From contig JAKPHK010000068.1 in the NCBI GenBank assembly GCA_029550345.1, forward strand, positions 1 to 64,000: a DNA stretch of 64,000 nucleotides. Direction: 5' to 3'. The DNA is from Pseudomonadota bacterium (GTDB lineage Bacteria; Pseudomonadota; Alphaproteobacteria; Sphingomonadales; Sphingomonadaceae). How positions within the stretch are numbered: the stretch's first letter is position 1; the number at the start of each line of letters is the position of its first letter. Below are positions 46,787 to 55,783 of the stretch, in pieces. The notes under the pieces were generated by a model, which saw only the letters and a program-made list of their open reading frames with translations, was not told the DNA's origin and did no database searches. The translations under genes were made by a program, and so were the position numbers.

Positions 46787-48319
46787 ATGAAACACGCACT
46801 TTCCGTCACCCGTTCCGAAAACTTCGCTGCCTGGTATCAGGACGTCATCGCCGAGGCCGAAATGGCCGAAGAAAGCGGTGTGCGCGGCTGCATGGTTATC
46901 AAGCCGTGGGGCTATGGCATCTGGGAACGGATCCAGAAACTCATGGACGCGCGGATCAAGGCCGCGGGCGTCGATAACTGCTATTTCCCGCTGTTCATTC
47001 CGCTCAGCTATTTCGCCAAGGAAGCCGAACACGTTGACGGCTTTGCCAAGGAAATGGCGGTCGTCACCCATCACCGCCTGATCCAGGACGGCAAGGGCGG
47101 GCTGGTGCCCGATCCCGAAGCCAAGCTGGAAGAGCCGCTGATCGTACGGCCCACTTCGGAAACGGTAATCGGCCAGGCGATGTCGCGCTGGGTGCAGTCG
47201 TGGCGCGATCTTCCGCTGCTGACCAACCAGTGGGCCAACGTGGTGCGCTGGGAAATGCGCACCCGGATGTTCCTGCGCACCAGCGAATTCCTCTGGCAGG
47301 AAGGCCACACCGCCCACGCCGACCGGGCCGACGCGATGACCGAAACGTTGCGCGCGCTGGAAATGTACCGGGCCCATGCCGAAGACGATCTGGCGATGCC
47401 GGTGATCGCCGGCGAAAAGCCTGAGAACGAGCGTTTCCCCGGTGCGGTCGCGACCTATTCGATCGAAGCGATGATGCAGGACGGCAAGGCGCTTCAGGCC
47501 GGGACCAGCCACTATCTCGGCACCGGTTTCGCCGAAGCGGCCGGGATCCGTTATCAGGACAAGGAAGGCGGGCAGCAGCTCTGCCACACCACCAGCTGGG
47601 GGGTCTCCACCCGGCTGATCGGCGGGGTGATCATGACCCACGGCGATGACGACGGGCTGCGCGTGCCGCCCCGCATCGCGCCGCAGCAGATCGTGATCTT
47701 GCCGATGCTGCGCGACGATGATGGCGATGAAGCACTGCTGGCGTACTGCGAAGACCTGCGCAAGGCGCTCGCCGCACAGTCCGCGCTGGGTGAACCGATC
47801 CGCGTCCTGCTCGACAAGCGCGCGGGCAAGGCGACGCAAAAGCGCTGGGCCTGGGTCAAAAAGGGCGTGCCGCTGATCCTTGAGATTGGCGGACGCGACG
47901 CGGCGGGCGGCCAGGTTTCGGTACTGCGCCGCGACCGGCTCTATCGCCCGGACGGCAAGGTCAACTTCATCGGGCAGGACAAGGCCGAATTCCTGGGCCA
48001 GGCGGCCTCCGAACTGGAAGACATCCAGGCCTCGCTCTTCGCCGAAGCGGCCGCGCGCCGCGACGCCGAAATCCACCGCGAGGTAACCGACCTCGCCGGG
48101 CTCGAAGCCTTCTTCGCCGAAGACCGCAAGCACCCCGGCTGGGTCGAACTCGCCTGGTCGCGCCCAACCGGTGCGGCACTGGAAGGCGTGGTGCAGAAAC
48201 TCAAGGCGCTGAAGCTGACGGTCCGCAACACTCCGATGAACGACGCGCCGGTTTCGGGCACTTGTCCGTTCACCGGCGAACCGGCAGTCGAACGCATCTA
48301 CGTCGCGCGGGCCTATTGA
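46787..48319 (+). CDS. proS: prolyl-tRNA synthetase, short archaeal/eukaryotic type
   Basis: A 510-residue class II synthetase. The N-terminus (RSENFAAWYQDVI) and block ENERFPGAVATYSIEAMMQD match the archaeal/eukaryote-like ProRS, which lacks the bacterial INS editing domain, has a C-terminal zinc-type extension and ends in tyrosine (here VARAY). Class II motifs are visible: VRPTSETVIGQAMSRW (motif 2 region) and HTTSWGVSTRLIGG (motif 3). It charges tRNA-Pro. Absence of INS suggests that mis-charged Ala is cleared by trans-editing. Confidence 0.92.
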   Translation: MKHALSVTRSENFAAWYQDVIAEAEMAEESGVRGCMVIKPWGYGIWERIQKLMDARIKAAGVDNCYFPLFIPLSYFAKEAEHVDGFAKEMAVVTHHRLIQDGKGGLVPDPEAKLEEPLIVRPTSETVIGQAMSRWVQSWRDLPLLTNQWANVVRWEMRTRMFLRTSEFLWQEGHTAHADRADAMTETLRALEMYRAHAEDDLAMPVIAGEKPENERFPGAVATYSIEAMMQDGKALQAGTSHYLGTGFAEAAGIRYQDKEGGQQLCHTTSWGVSTRLIGGVIMTHGDDDGLRVPPRIAPQQIVILPMLRDDDGDEALLAYCEDLRKALAAQSALGEPIRVLLDKRAGKATQKRWAWVKKGVPLILEIGGRDAAGGQVSVLRRDRLYRPDGKVNFIGQDKAEFLGQAASELEDIQASLFAEAAARRDAEIHREVTDLAGLEAFFAEDRKHPGWVELAWSRPTGAALEGVVQKLKALKLTVRNTPMNDAPVSGTCPFTGEPAVERIYVARAY

Positions 48320-48369
48320 GCGGGATTGGTTTGGTTCGCGCGACGACGCGAAGCGAAAGGAAGATCGCG

Positions 48370-48807
48370 ATGGGCGATATCGAGAGAGTTGCCAGCTCCG
48401 CGATTGAAGCCGGGCTTGGCATTCATCGCGATGTCGGGCCGGGGCTGCTTGAATCAGCCTATGAGACGATCCTGGCCGAAAAGCTGCGCAGGCTGGGCTT
48501 GCAAGTAGATCGGCAGGTGCCGATCGATATCGAATACGACGGAATAGCCGATACCGGAGCATACCGGATTGATCTACTGGTGGAACACGCTCTGATCATC
48601 GAGATCAAAGCAACCGAACAGACTTTGCCGGTTTATTCTCGACAGGTGCTGACATATCTGAAATTCTCGGGTCTTTCGCTGGGCTTCGTGATGAATTTCG
48701 GCATGGCTACCTTCAAGGACGGACTGCGGCGCCTTGTCCTTGATCACCCGACATCGTATTCCTCTTCGCGGCTTCGCGCGAACCACTCCGCCGGACCTGC
48801 CCGATGA
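48370..48807 (+). CDS. GxxExxY protein (PD-(D/E)XK-like)
   Basis: A 145-residue protein of the GxxExxY family: G25-L-L-E28-S-A-Y31. The later block YRIDLLVE (D68) and IIEIKAT (E78, K80) forms the D-x(n)-E-x-K signature of the PD-(D/E)XK nuclease fold, so a nuclease-like function is possible but unproven. The start at 48370 has AAGGAAG eight bases upstream. It lies 50 bp after proS and overlaps the rnr start by four bases, wedged between two housekeeping genes. Confidence 0.72.
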   Translation: MGDIERVASSAIEAGLGIHRDVGPGLLESAYETILAEKLRRLGLQVDRQVPIDIEYDGIADTGAYRIDLLVEHALIIEIKATEQTLPVYSRQVLTYLKFSGLSLGFVMNFGMATFKDGLRRLVLDHPTSYSSSRLRANHSAGPAR

Positions 48808-51053
48808 AGCCCCCCAAACCCCAACCAGGCCTGCCGACCCGCAAGCAGATCTTGGATTTCATCGCCAACAGCGCCGATCCCGCTGGCAAGCGTGAGATTG
48901 CGCGGGCGTTCGGGCTGAAGGGGCAAGAGAAGATCCAGCTCAAGGCCTTGCTCAAGGACATGGCCGAGGAAGGCCTGATCGATGGCAAGCGCACCGCCTA
49001 TCACCGGATGGGCGGGGTGCCCAAGGTAACCGTGCTGCGGGTGGTGGAAATCGAGGATGGCGAGGCGATCGCGATCCCCGATGGCTGGACCCCGGACGAT
49101 GCCACCCCGCCGCCGCGCCTGCGGCTGCGCGAAGACCGCAAGGGCAGCGCGCTGCGCAGCGGCGACCGGGTGCTTGCCCGGACCGAGGAAACCGGCAGCG
49201 GCTGGATCGCCCACCCGATGAAGAAGCTGCCCGCCATGGCCGATCAGGTGATGGGCGTGGTGGAAATCGACAAGAGCGGCAAGGGCTGGCTGGCACCAGT
49301 CGATAAGCGGGTCCGCAATTCCAGCCCGATCGCCGATCTGGGCGGGGCGGAGCAGGGCCAGCTGGTTCTGGCCGAACCGGCGGGCCGCTCTCCGCGCTCG
49401 GGCGTGAAGGTCACCGCCGTACTGGGCGATCCCCTTGCACCAAAGGCCTTCAGCCTGATCGCAATCAACAAGCACGGCATCCCCTTCGCCTTTGCGCCGG
49501 AAACGCTGGAGGAGGGCAAGCTCGCCGCCGGGCTGCCGCTCAGCGAGGACCGGCGCGAGGATCTGCGCGCGCTGCCGATCGTTGCGATCGACCCCAGCGA
49601 TGCCCGCGATCACGATGACGCAATCTGGGCCGAGCCGGACGGCAAAGGCGGCTTTCGCGCGCTGATCGCGATTGCCGATGTCAGCTTCTACGTCCGCCCC
49701 GGCAGCGCGCTCGATCGCGAGGCGCGCAAGCGCGGCAATTCGGTATATTTCCCCGATCGCGTCGTGCCGATGCTGCCCGAGGTGCTGAGCGCCGATGTCT
49801 GCTCGCTGCGTGCAGGAGAGGACCGGGCCGCGATGGCTTGCCACCTTGAAATCGCCGCCGACGGCAAAGTGACGTCATGGCGTTTCAGCCGCGCAATTGT
49901 GCGGATTCAGGAAGTTATCGCCTATGAAGAGGCGCAGCGGCGGATCGACGCCGGGGAGGCGGCGGACAATCTCGTCAACCTCTGGGCGGCCTGGCGTGCA
50001 CTCGAAACGGCCCGGCAGAACCGTGACCCGCTGGACCTTGACCTGCCCGAACGGCGGGTGCTGCTCGACGATCAGGGCAAGATCCGTGAAATCGCGCTGC
50101 GCGAACGGCTAGATGCGCACCGCGTGGTCGAGGATTTCATGATCGCGGCCAATGTCGCTGCGGCCAAGGCGCTGGAAAGCAAGGTAACTCCGGTGGTTTA
50201 CCGGATACACGAGCCGCCCAACCGGGAAAAGCTGGTGGCGCTGAAAGACTATCTGGCAACCTTCGATCGCAAGCTCTCATTGGGGCAGGTGATCACGCCG
50301 GGCCTATTCAACCGAATGCTGAAGGATGTTGCCGATGAGTCTGAAAAGGCTCTGATTATGGAAGCCGTCCTGCGCAGCCAGACCCAGGCCTATTACGGCC
50401 CGCGCAATGCCGGGCACTTTGGGCTGGCGCTGGGCTCCTATGCCCATTTTACTTCCCCGATCCGGCGCTATGCCGATTTGCTGGTCCACCGCGCGCTGGT
50501 TGATGGCTTCGGACTGGAACAGCCCGCACCAAAGGGCGACCTGCCAGCTGCATCAGGCCTGTCCGACCGCGACCGCGCCGATCTGACCCGCGTATCGGAA
50601 GCGATCAGCGCGGCCGAACGCCGGGCGATGGAGGCCGAACGCGAAACGATCGACCGCTATGTCGCCGCCTGGCTGTCCTCACGCGTGGGCGAGGTGTTCG
50701 ATTGCCGGATCACCGGCGTCCAGCGTTTTGGCCTGTTCGCCACGATCATCGGGCTGGGCGGGGATGGACTGGTCCCGGTCTCTGTGCTGGGCGACGAGCG
50801 CTTTTTCCATGACGAGAAAGCGCAGGTGCTAGAAGGTGAACAAAGCGGCGATCGGTTTGCCCTGGGCATGATCCTGCGGCTGCGTCTGGCAGAGGCCAAT
50901 CCGCTGACGGGCGCGCTGAAGTTTGAACCCGAACACGCTGAAGGCCGGATCGAACCGCGCGGAAAACCGCTGCCGCTCCACAAGAAGGGCAAGCATTTCA
51001 CCGGAAAGCGGGGGCGCCCCGGCAACATCCGCCATCAGGGGCGCAAACGCTGA
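48804..51053 (+). CDS. rnr: ribonuclease R
   Basis: A 749-residue 3'-to-5' exoribonuclease of the RNase II/R family. N-terminal winged helix (KREIARAFGLKGQEK), then two cold-shock domains, the RNB catalytic domain with IDPSDARDHDDAIWAE (conserved Asp cluster about 265-275) and a C-terminal S1 domain followed by a basic tail ending RHQGRKR. It degrades structured RNA, including rRNA. It overlaps the upstream GxxExxY gene (ATGA), and its stop abuts that of the convergent USP gene. Confidence 0.96.
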   Translation: MKPPKPQPGLPTRKQILDFIANSADPAGKREIARAFGLKGQEKIQLKALLKDMAEEGLIDGKRTAYHRMGGVPKVTVLRVVEIEDGEAIAIPDGWTPDDATPPPRLRLREDRKGSALRSGDRVLARTEETGSGWIAHPMKKLPAMADQVMGVVEIDKSGKGWLAPVDKRVRNSSPIADLGGAEQGQLVLAEPAGRSPRSGVKVTAVLGDPLAPKAFSLIAINKHGIPFAFAPETLEEGKLAAGLPLSEDRREDLRALPIVAIDPSDARDHDDAIWAEPDGKGGFRALIAIADVSFYVRPGSALDREARKRGNSVYFPDRVVPMLPEVLSADVCSLRAGEDRAAMACHLEIAADGKVTSWRFSRAIVRIQEVIAYEEAQRRIDAGEAADNLVNLWAAWRALETARQNRDPLDLDLPERRVLLDDQGKIREIALRERLDAHRVVEDFMIAANVAAAKALESKVTPVVYRIHEPPNREKLVALKDYLATFDRKLSLGQVITPGLFNRMLKDVADESEKALIMEAVLRSQTQAYYGPRNAGHFGLALGSYAHFTSPIRRYADLLVHRALVDGFGLEQPAPKGDLPAASGLSDRDRADLTRVSEAISAAERRAMEAERETIDRYVAAWLSSRVGEVFDCRITGVQRFGLFATIIGLGGDGLVPVSVLGDERFFHDEKAQVLEGEQSGDRFALGMILRLRLAEANPLTGALKFEPEHAEGRIEPRGKPLPLHKKGKHFTGKRGRPGNIRHQGRKR

Positions 51054-51506
51054 TCAGCCGAGCCGATCCAGCTCGGCATCGCTCATCCCGCCGGGGATAA
51101 GGTAGAGCGGGCAGGGCAGCTGGCCCGATACCGCGGCAAAGTGGCTGACCAGCGGGCCGGGACCGCCATCGCTGTCCGCGCCCAAGACCAGTGCCGAAAT
51201 CTCGGGATGTTCACCCAGATATTCGCGGATCACCGCAACCCCATCACCCATCCGGACCGCAATCGTCGGCGGCTTTCCGCCTTCGCTCAGCAGGCTGCCG
51301 GCGGCGGAGGTCACCAGATCTTCGGCGCGGGTCCGGGCCTCATCCTCGATCGTAGCCTGAATCCCGCCGAACGCCACGAATTGCTGGCGCGGGACCAGCG
51401 CGAGCAGATGAACCTCTCCATCGGTCAACCGGGCGCGGCGCGCGGCAAAGCGGAGCGCAGTGCCCGCCTCCTTGGTCTCATCCATGATCACCAGATAAAC
51501 GCGCAT
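51054..51506 (-). CDS. universal stress protein family
   Basis: A 150-residue UspA-like protein. The N-terminus MRVYLVIMDETKEAGTALRF and LVLGADSDGG near residue 112 resemble the Usp fold; the C-terminal ATP-binding glycines (G-x-x-G-x9-G) are only partly conserved, so nucleotide binding is uncertain. Its stop is directly adjacent to that of rnr. The promoter probably lies in the 124-bp gap to pdhC. Confidence 0.8.
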   Translation of the reverse strand: MRVYLVIMDETKEAGTALRFAARRARLTDGEVHLLALVPRQQFVAFGGIQATIEDEARTRAEDLVTSAAGSLLSEGGKPPTIAVRMGDGVAVIREYLGEHPEISALVLGADSDGGPGPLVSHFAAVSGQLPCPLYLIPGGMSDAELDRLG

Positions 51507-51630
51507 CGTCTCACCCCTCGAGAAAGGGTATCCGATACAAACGTATTCTGCGCAAGCATCTTGCCGTTTGGGCGATTTCTGGCCAGAGACTATATCGAAC
51601 GAGCTCCCCAGCGAGGAATGAAGGCAAACC

Positions 51631-52887
51631 ATGCCCATCGAAATCAAGATGCCCGCCCTTTCCCCGACGATGGAGGAAGGCACTCTGGCCAAATGGCTGG
51701 TCAAAGAAGGCGATACCGTAGCGTCCGGTGACATCATGGCCGAGATCGAGACCGACAAGGCGACGATGGAATTCGAAGCAGTTGACGAAGGGACGATCGT
51801 TTCGATTTCGGTGCCGGAAGGGACCGAGGGTGTGAAAGTCGGCACCGTTATCGCGGTTCTGGCGGGTGAGGGCGAAGATGCCAAGGCAGCGCCCGCAGCC
51901 AAGGCAGAAACGCTGGCTCCGGCAGCGGTGGCGCCAGCCCCGATTCCGGCAGCAGTTGCTCCGGTTGCCGCTCCGGCCCCGGCAGCGCCCGCGCCGAAGG
52001 GGGACCGCGTGATCGCATCACCGCTGGCCAAGCGGATTGCCGAGCAGACCGGCGTCGATCTCAAGGCTGTGAAGGGCAGTGGTCCGGGCGGACGGATCGT
52101 CAAGGCTGACGTCGAAGGGGCCAAGCCCGGCACGGCCGCTCCGGCTCCCGCTGCGGCGGCTCCCGTCGCCGCAGCCGCCCAGGTTCCCGATTTCGGCATT
52201 CCCTATGAAGCCGAAAAGCTCAACAACGTCCGCAAGACCATTGCCCGCCGCCTGACCGAGGCGAAGCAGACCATCCCGCATATCTACCTGACGGTCGATG
52301 TCCGGCTGGATGCACTGCTCAAACTGCGCGGCGAACTTAACAAGGCGCTTGAAGCTGACGGCGTAAAGCTCTCGGTCAACGATCTTTTGATCAAGGCGCT
52401 GGCCAAGGCGTTGATCCGTGTGCCGAAGTGCAATGTCTCCTTCGCGGGGGATGAACTGCGCAAGTTCAACCGCGCTGACGTATCGGTGGCGGTGGCCGCA
52501 CCGTCTGGGCTGATCACCCCGATCATCGTCGATGCCGCAACCAAGGGCGTTGCCCAGATCAGCACCGAGATGAAGGCGCTGGCCGACAAGGCGCGCGACG
52601 GCAAGCTGATGCCGCACGAATACCAAGGCGGCACCGCCAGCCTTTCCAACCTCGGGATGTTCGGGATCAAGCAGTTCGAAGCCGTGATCAACCCGCCGCA
52701 GGCGATGATCATGGCGGTCGGCACAGGGGAGCAGCGGCCCTATGTGGTCGATGGTGCGCTCTCGGTCGCCAGTGTGATGAGCGCCACCGGCAGCTTCGAC
52801 CACCGCGCGATCGACGGGGCGGATGGTGCGCAGCTGATGCAGGCCTTCAAGGACCTGATCGAAAACCCGCTGGGGCTGGTGGCTTAG
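51631..52887 (+). CDS. pdhC: dihydrolipoamide acetyltransferase (pyruvate dehydrogenase E2)
   Basis: A 418-residue E2 core of the pyruvate dehydrogenase complex. One lipoyl domain with K43 (ETDKATMEF) is followed by an Ala/Pro-rich linker, the E1/E3-binding domain ([16 protein letters not shown], about 131-165) and the catalytic domain with [11 protein letters not shown] near the C-terminus. It transfers acetyl groups to CoA. E1 genes are not in the window; lpd (E3) lies downstream, beyond an outer-membrane gene. Confidence 0.95.
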   Translation: MPIEIKMPALSPTMEEGTLAKWLVKEGDTVASGDIMAEIETDKATMEFEAVDEGTIVSISVPEGTEGVKVGTVIAVLAGEGEDAKAAPAAKAETLAPAAVAPAPIPAAVAPVAAPAPAAPAPKGDRVIASPLAKRIAEQTGVDLKAVKGSGPGGRIVKADVEGAKPGTAAPAPAAAAPVAAAAQVPDFGIPYEAEKLNNVRKTIARRLTEAKQTIPHIYLTVDVRLDALLKLRGELNKALEADGVKLSVNDLLIKALAKALIRVPKCNVSFAGDELRKFNRADVSVAVAAPSGLITPIIVDAATKGVAQISTEMKALADKARDGKLMPHEYQGGTASLSNLGMFGIKQFEAVINPPQAMIMAVGTGEQRPYVVDGALSVASVMSATGSFDHRAIDGADGAQLMQAFKDLIENPLGLVA

Positions 52888-53015
52888 GTTGGGGAAGCCT
52901 GCGAACCGGAGGATTTTGGGATCAATCGGCGAAAATGAACCGCTACACATCACAAGTTGAGATTGCAGTCTGAGAATGAAACGAGAGCGCCGTTCAGCCG
53001 ACCCAAGGTTGAATG

Positions 53016-53051
53016 GATTTCCTGCCAGGAAATCTTGCTTTTGTTTTTGGA
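53016..53051 (+). promoter_or_regulatory. palindrome and T-run in the leader of the barrel gene
   Basis: GATTTCCTG-C-CAGGAAATC, a 19-bp palindrome (9-bp arms), ends 23 bp before the ATG of the outer-membrane gene and is followed by TTGCTTTTGTTTTTGG. As RNA, GATTTCC-TGCCA-GGAAATC would form a hairpin with a U-rich tail, i.e. an intrinsic-terminator or attenuator-like structure; as DNA it may be an operator. Confidence 0.4.
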
Positions 53052-53057
53052 GGATCA

Positions 53058-53711
53058 ATGCGTAGAATTTTTTTCGCGGCTCTCGTTCTCGGTGCGTCCC
53101 CGGCATTGGCTCAGGATCAGGACAGCGCTTCGCAGGACACCATCGGGGGCCTTCGGATCGAAGGTCATGCCGGTATTGAACGGCCAAATCTGAATTTCGA
53201 CGATGGAACAACGACTTATGTCGATGAGCTTGGGTCGAGCTTCACCTATGGTGCTGAGATCGGCTACGACATTCCAGTCAGCAGCACCGTAACCGTTGGT
53301 CCCTATATCAGTTTCGATACCGGCGGCAGCGACGAGTGCGAGACTTACAGCGCCGGCCCGAACCTCGCCGGTACCTCGTGCTTCCATTCGAACTCGAACC
53401 TTTCGATGGGCGCACGGGTCGCGTACAACGTCAGCGCCAAGACCGAGCTTTACCTCACGCTGGGTTACGACCTTTATGACGTCGATTATTCGGATCGGGT
53501 GGTCAACACCAGCACTTCGGTAGTAGTCGCCAACTATGCGCGCAACGGCGTCCGCGATTCATCGAGCATTGGCATCGGTGCGAATTTCGATCTGTCGAAC
53601 AACCTCTATGCCGGCATCGGCATGCGTTCGACCAGCACGTGCAAATCCGAAGCATATGGTATCAACATGGAACGCTTTCAGGCCCATGTGACCATTGGCT
53701 TCCGGATGTAA
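53058..53711 (+). CDS. outer-membrane beta-barrel protein
   Basis: A 217-residue protein with a signal peptide (MRRIFFAALVLGASPALA) and an alternating Gly/Tyr/Phe pattern typical of 8-stranded opacity-type porins (e.g. GAEIGYDIPV, YLTLGYDLYDVDY, GIGANFDLSN), ending in F-R-M, a plausible C-terminal beta-signal. TGGAGGATCA precedes the ATG. It sits between pdhC and lpd and is unrelated in function; whether it is transcribed with them is unclear because of the T-run before it. Confidence 0.78.
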   Translation: MRRIFFAALVLGASPALAQDQDSASQDTIGGLRIEGHAGIERPNLNFDDGTTTYVDELGSSFTYGAEIGYDIPVSSTVTVGPYISFDTGGSDECETYSAGPNLAGTSCFHSNSNLSMGARVAYNVSAKTELYLTLGYDLYDVDYSDRVVNTSTSVVVANYARNGVRDSSSIGIGANFDLSNNLYAGIGMRSTSTCKSEAYGINMERFQAHVTIGFRM

Positions 53712-53768
53712 TCCATCGCCCCTCCCATGGTCTTGCCGGGGAAGGGGCAACATTCAAGAAGGTGTGCC

Positions 53769-55178
53769 ATGAGCCAGTTTGACCTCATCGTTCTCGGATC
53801 CGGACCCGGAGGCTATGTCGCTGCAATCCGCGCGGCGCAGCTGGGGCTGAAGACCGCGATCGTTGAGCGTGAGAACCTGGGTGGAATCTGCCTCAACTGG
53901 GGCTGCATTCCCACCAAGGCGCTGCTGCGTTCGGCCGAGATGCTGCACCAGATGCAGCACGCCGCCGCCTATGGCCTCGTGGCGGACAATATCCGTGCTG
54001 ACCTGGACGCCGTGGTCAAGCGCAGCCGCGGGGTGGCGAAACAGCTCAATCAGGGCGTCACGCACCTGATGAAGAAGAACAAGATCGCCGTTCACATGGG
54101 CGTTGGCACGCTGCTGGGCGGCGGCAAACTGGAGGTTAAGGGCGAGAAGGGCAGTGAGACGCTCTCGGCCAAGCACATCATCGTCGCCACCGGCGCGCGG
54201 GCGCGTGATCTGCCATTCGCCAAGGCCGATGGAAACCGGGTGTGGACCTATCGCCATGCGATGACGCCCAAGGAAATGCCAAGCAAGCTGCTGGTCATCG
54301 GCAGCGGCGCGATCGGGATCGAATTTGCCAGTTTCTACAACGATATGGGCGCCGAAGTTACCGTTGTTGAGATGATGGACCGGATCGTCCCGGTCGAAGA
54401 TGCTGATGTCTCAGCCTTCCTTGAGAAGGCGCTGACCAAGCAGGGCATGACGATTTTGACCGGGGCCGGGGTGGAAAGCCTCGACGTCGGCGCGAAGGGC
54501 GTCAAGGCCAGGATCAAGGGCAAGGACGGCAAGCTGACCGATGCTGATTTCAGCCACGTGATCGTCGCCGTGGGGATCGCTCCAAATACTGAGAACATTG
54601 GCCTTGAAGCCCTTGGTATCAAAGCCGAACGTGGAATCATCGCGATTGATGACTATGGCCGCACCAACGTCCCCGGCGTCTGGGCAATCGGCGATGTCAC
54701 GCCAGGCCCGTGGCTGGCGCACAAAGCCAGCCACGAAGGCGTAATCGCGGCTGAAAGCATCGCGAAGGAACTGGGCAACAAGGACGTCCACCCCCACGCG
54801 ATGGACCGCCGCAATATTCCGGGCTGCACCTATTGCCACCCGCAGGTCGCCTCGGTCGGGCTGACCGAAGCCAAGGCCAAGGAAGCCGGTTACACGATCA
54901 AGGCCGGGACCTTCCCGTTCATCGGCAACGGCAAGGCAATCGCGCTGGGCGAGCCCGAAGGCTTCATCAAGACTGTGTTCGATGCCAAGACCGGCGAACT
55001 GCTCGGCGCGCACATGATCGGTGCCGAAGTGACCGAGCTGATCCAGGGCTATGTCGTCGGCAAGACGCTGGAAACCACCGAGGCCGAACTGATGGCCACG
55101 GTCTTCCCGCATCCGACGCTATCGGAAATGATGCACGAAAGCGTTCTGGCCGCTTATGGCCGGGCGCTGCACATCTAG
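53769..55178 (+). CDS. lpd: dihydrolipoyl dehydrogenase (E3)
   Basis: A 469-residue FAD flavoprotein that reoxidises dihydrolipoyl groups of the 2-oxoacid dehydrogenases. The dinucleotide-binding GSGPGGYVAAIRA (10-22), the redox pair C41-x4-C46 (GGICLNWGCIP), the NAD-binding GSGAIGIEFASF and the C-terminal HPTLSE with its active-site His are intact. The start MSQFDL at 53769 fits the family. It belongs with pdhC and is probably expressed with it. Confidence 0.96.
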   Translation: MSQFDLIVLGSGPGGYVAAIRAAQLGLKTAIVERENLGGICLNWGCIPTKALLRSAEMLHQMQHAAAYGLVADNIRADLDAVVKRSRGVAKQLNQGVTHLMKKNKIAVHMGVGTLLGGGKLEVKGEKGSETLSAKHIIVATGARARDLPFAKADGNRVWTYRHAMTPKEMPSKLLVIGSGAIGIEFASFYNDMGAEVTVVEMMDRIVPVEDADVSAFLEKALTKQGMTILTGAGVESLDVGAKGVKARIKGKDGKLTDADFSHVIVAVGIAPNTENIGLEALGIKAERGIIAIDDYGRTNVPGVWAIGDVTPGPWLAHKASHEGVIAAESIAKELGNKDVHPHAMDRRNIPGCTYCHPQVASVGLTEAKAKEAGYTIKAGTFPFIGNGKAIALGEPEGFIKTVFDAKTGELLGAHMIGAEVTELIQGYVVGKTLETTEAELMATVFPHPTLSEMMHESVLAAYGRALHI

Positions 55179-55186
55179 CGCCGGAA

Positions 55187-55519
55187 TCAAAAGCCGCGCG
55201 CGGCCTTGACCAGGTGATCGAACACCGCGACGTGCAGCGGCGTCGTGAATTCGCAGCCGACGACCATGCCTGCGTTCCAGCGGATTTTGGCGCTGAGCAA
55301 GGCCATGCCCGGAATGCGGATCGAAACGGCTTTCACGGGGTCGGGATGGGACAGGCCTGAAATCCGGAAGCCGCTGGCCGACAGGTCTTCCAGCACAACC
55401 CGCTGCCACGGCCGCGTACCTTGGCGAACTTCGCATGACAGCGCGAGCTCGGCGCGATTGGTGGCTCGCGAATGGAATGAGATATCCAGAACGGCAGCGG
55501 AATCGTGTGGGCTCGACAT
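55187..55519 (-). CDS. PilZ-domain protein
   Basis: A 110-residue PilZ protein. R-A-T-N-R (about 18-22) and D-L-S-A-S-G (about 45-50) are the two halves of the c-di-GMP-binding signature. It is convergent with lpd (8 bp between the stops) and independent of the first PilZ protein at 11 kb. It probably links cyclic-di-GMP to an envelope process; the partner is unknown. Confidence 0.8.
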   Translation of the reverse strand: MSSPHDSAAVLDISFHSRATNRAELALSCEVRQGTRPWQRVVLEDLSASGFRISGLSHPDPVKAVSIRIPGMALLSAKIRWNAGMVVGCEFTTPLHVAVFDHLVKAARGF

Positions 55520-55783
55520 GGCCCGACACCTAGTGTTCAGCCCCTTACCAAAAAGTTTCCAAAACCTCGGAAATGCGGGCGGACGGAAGGGTTGGGTTTA
55601 CCAAAATACTTTGCGTCAAAATGCCAGAAAACTGCGGTTCGGCAGCCATTTCCGGGCGCAGATCCAAAGACCTAACGCGCCGTTCACCAAAACCGGTCAT
55701 TGCCATTATCGGCGCCAACAATCAGAAAAAGCCCGGGGCGACAGGAGCGTTTCCCATTGCCCCGGGCCGAATTTTTCTACCGG
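55520..55783. other. gap of 264 bp with a terminator
   Basis: No ORF with family support. The interval contains the shared promoter side of the PilZ gene and the terminator of the leftward exported gene (55726-55767). Confidence 0.5.
55726..55767 (-). terminator. intrinsic terminator of the leftward exported gene
   Basis: A 9-bp perfect stem (GCCCGGGGC with GCCCCGGGC) with a 19-nt loop is followed on the minus strand by TTTTTC. It lies about 17 bp after the stop of the gene at 55784-56359. On the plus strand the same hairpin is followed by a T-run too (ATTTTTCT), so it may act in both directions. Confidence 0.7.

Noticed and set aside
46772..48562. 596-residue minus-strand open frame opposite proS
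   Set aside because: proS has all class II motifs on the plus strand; the antisense frame shows no family features.
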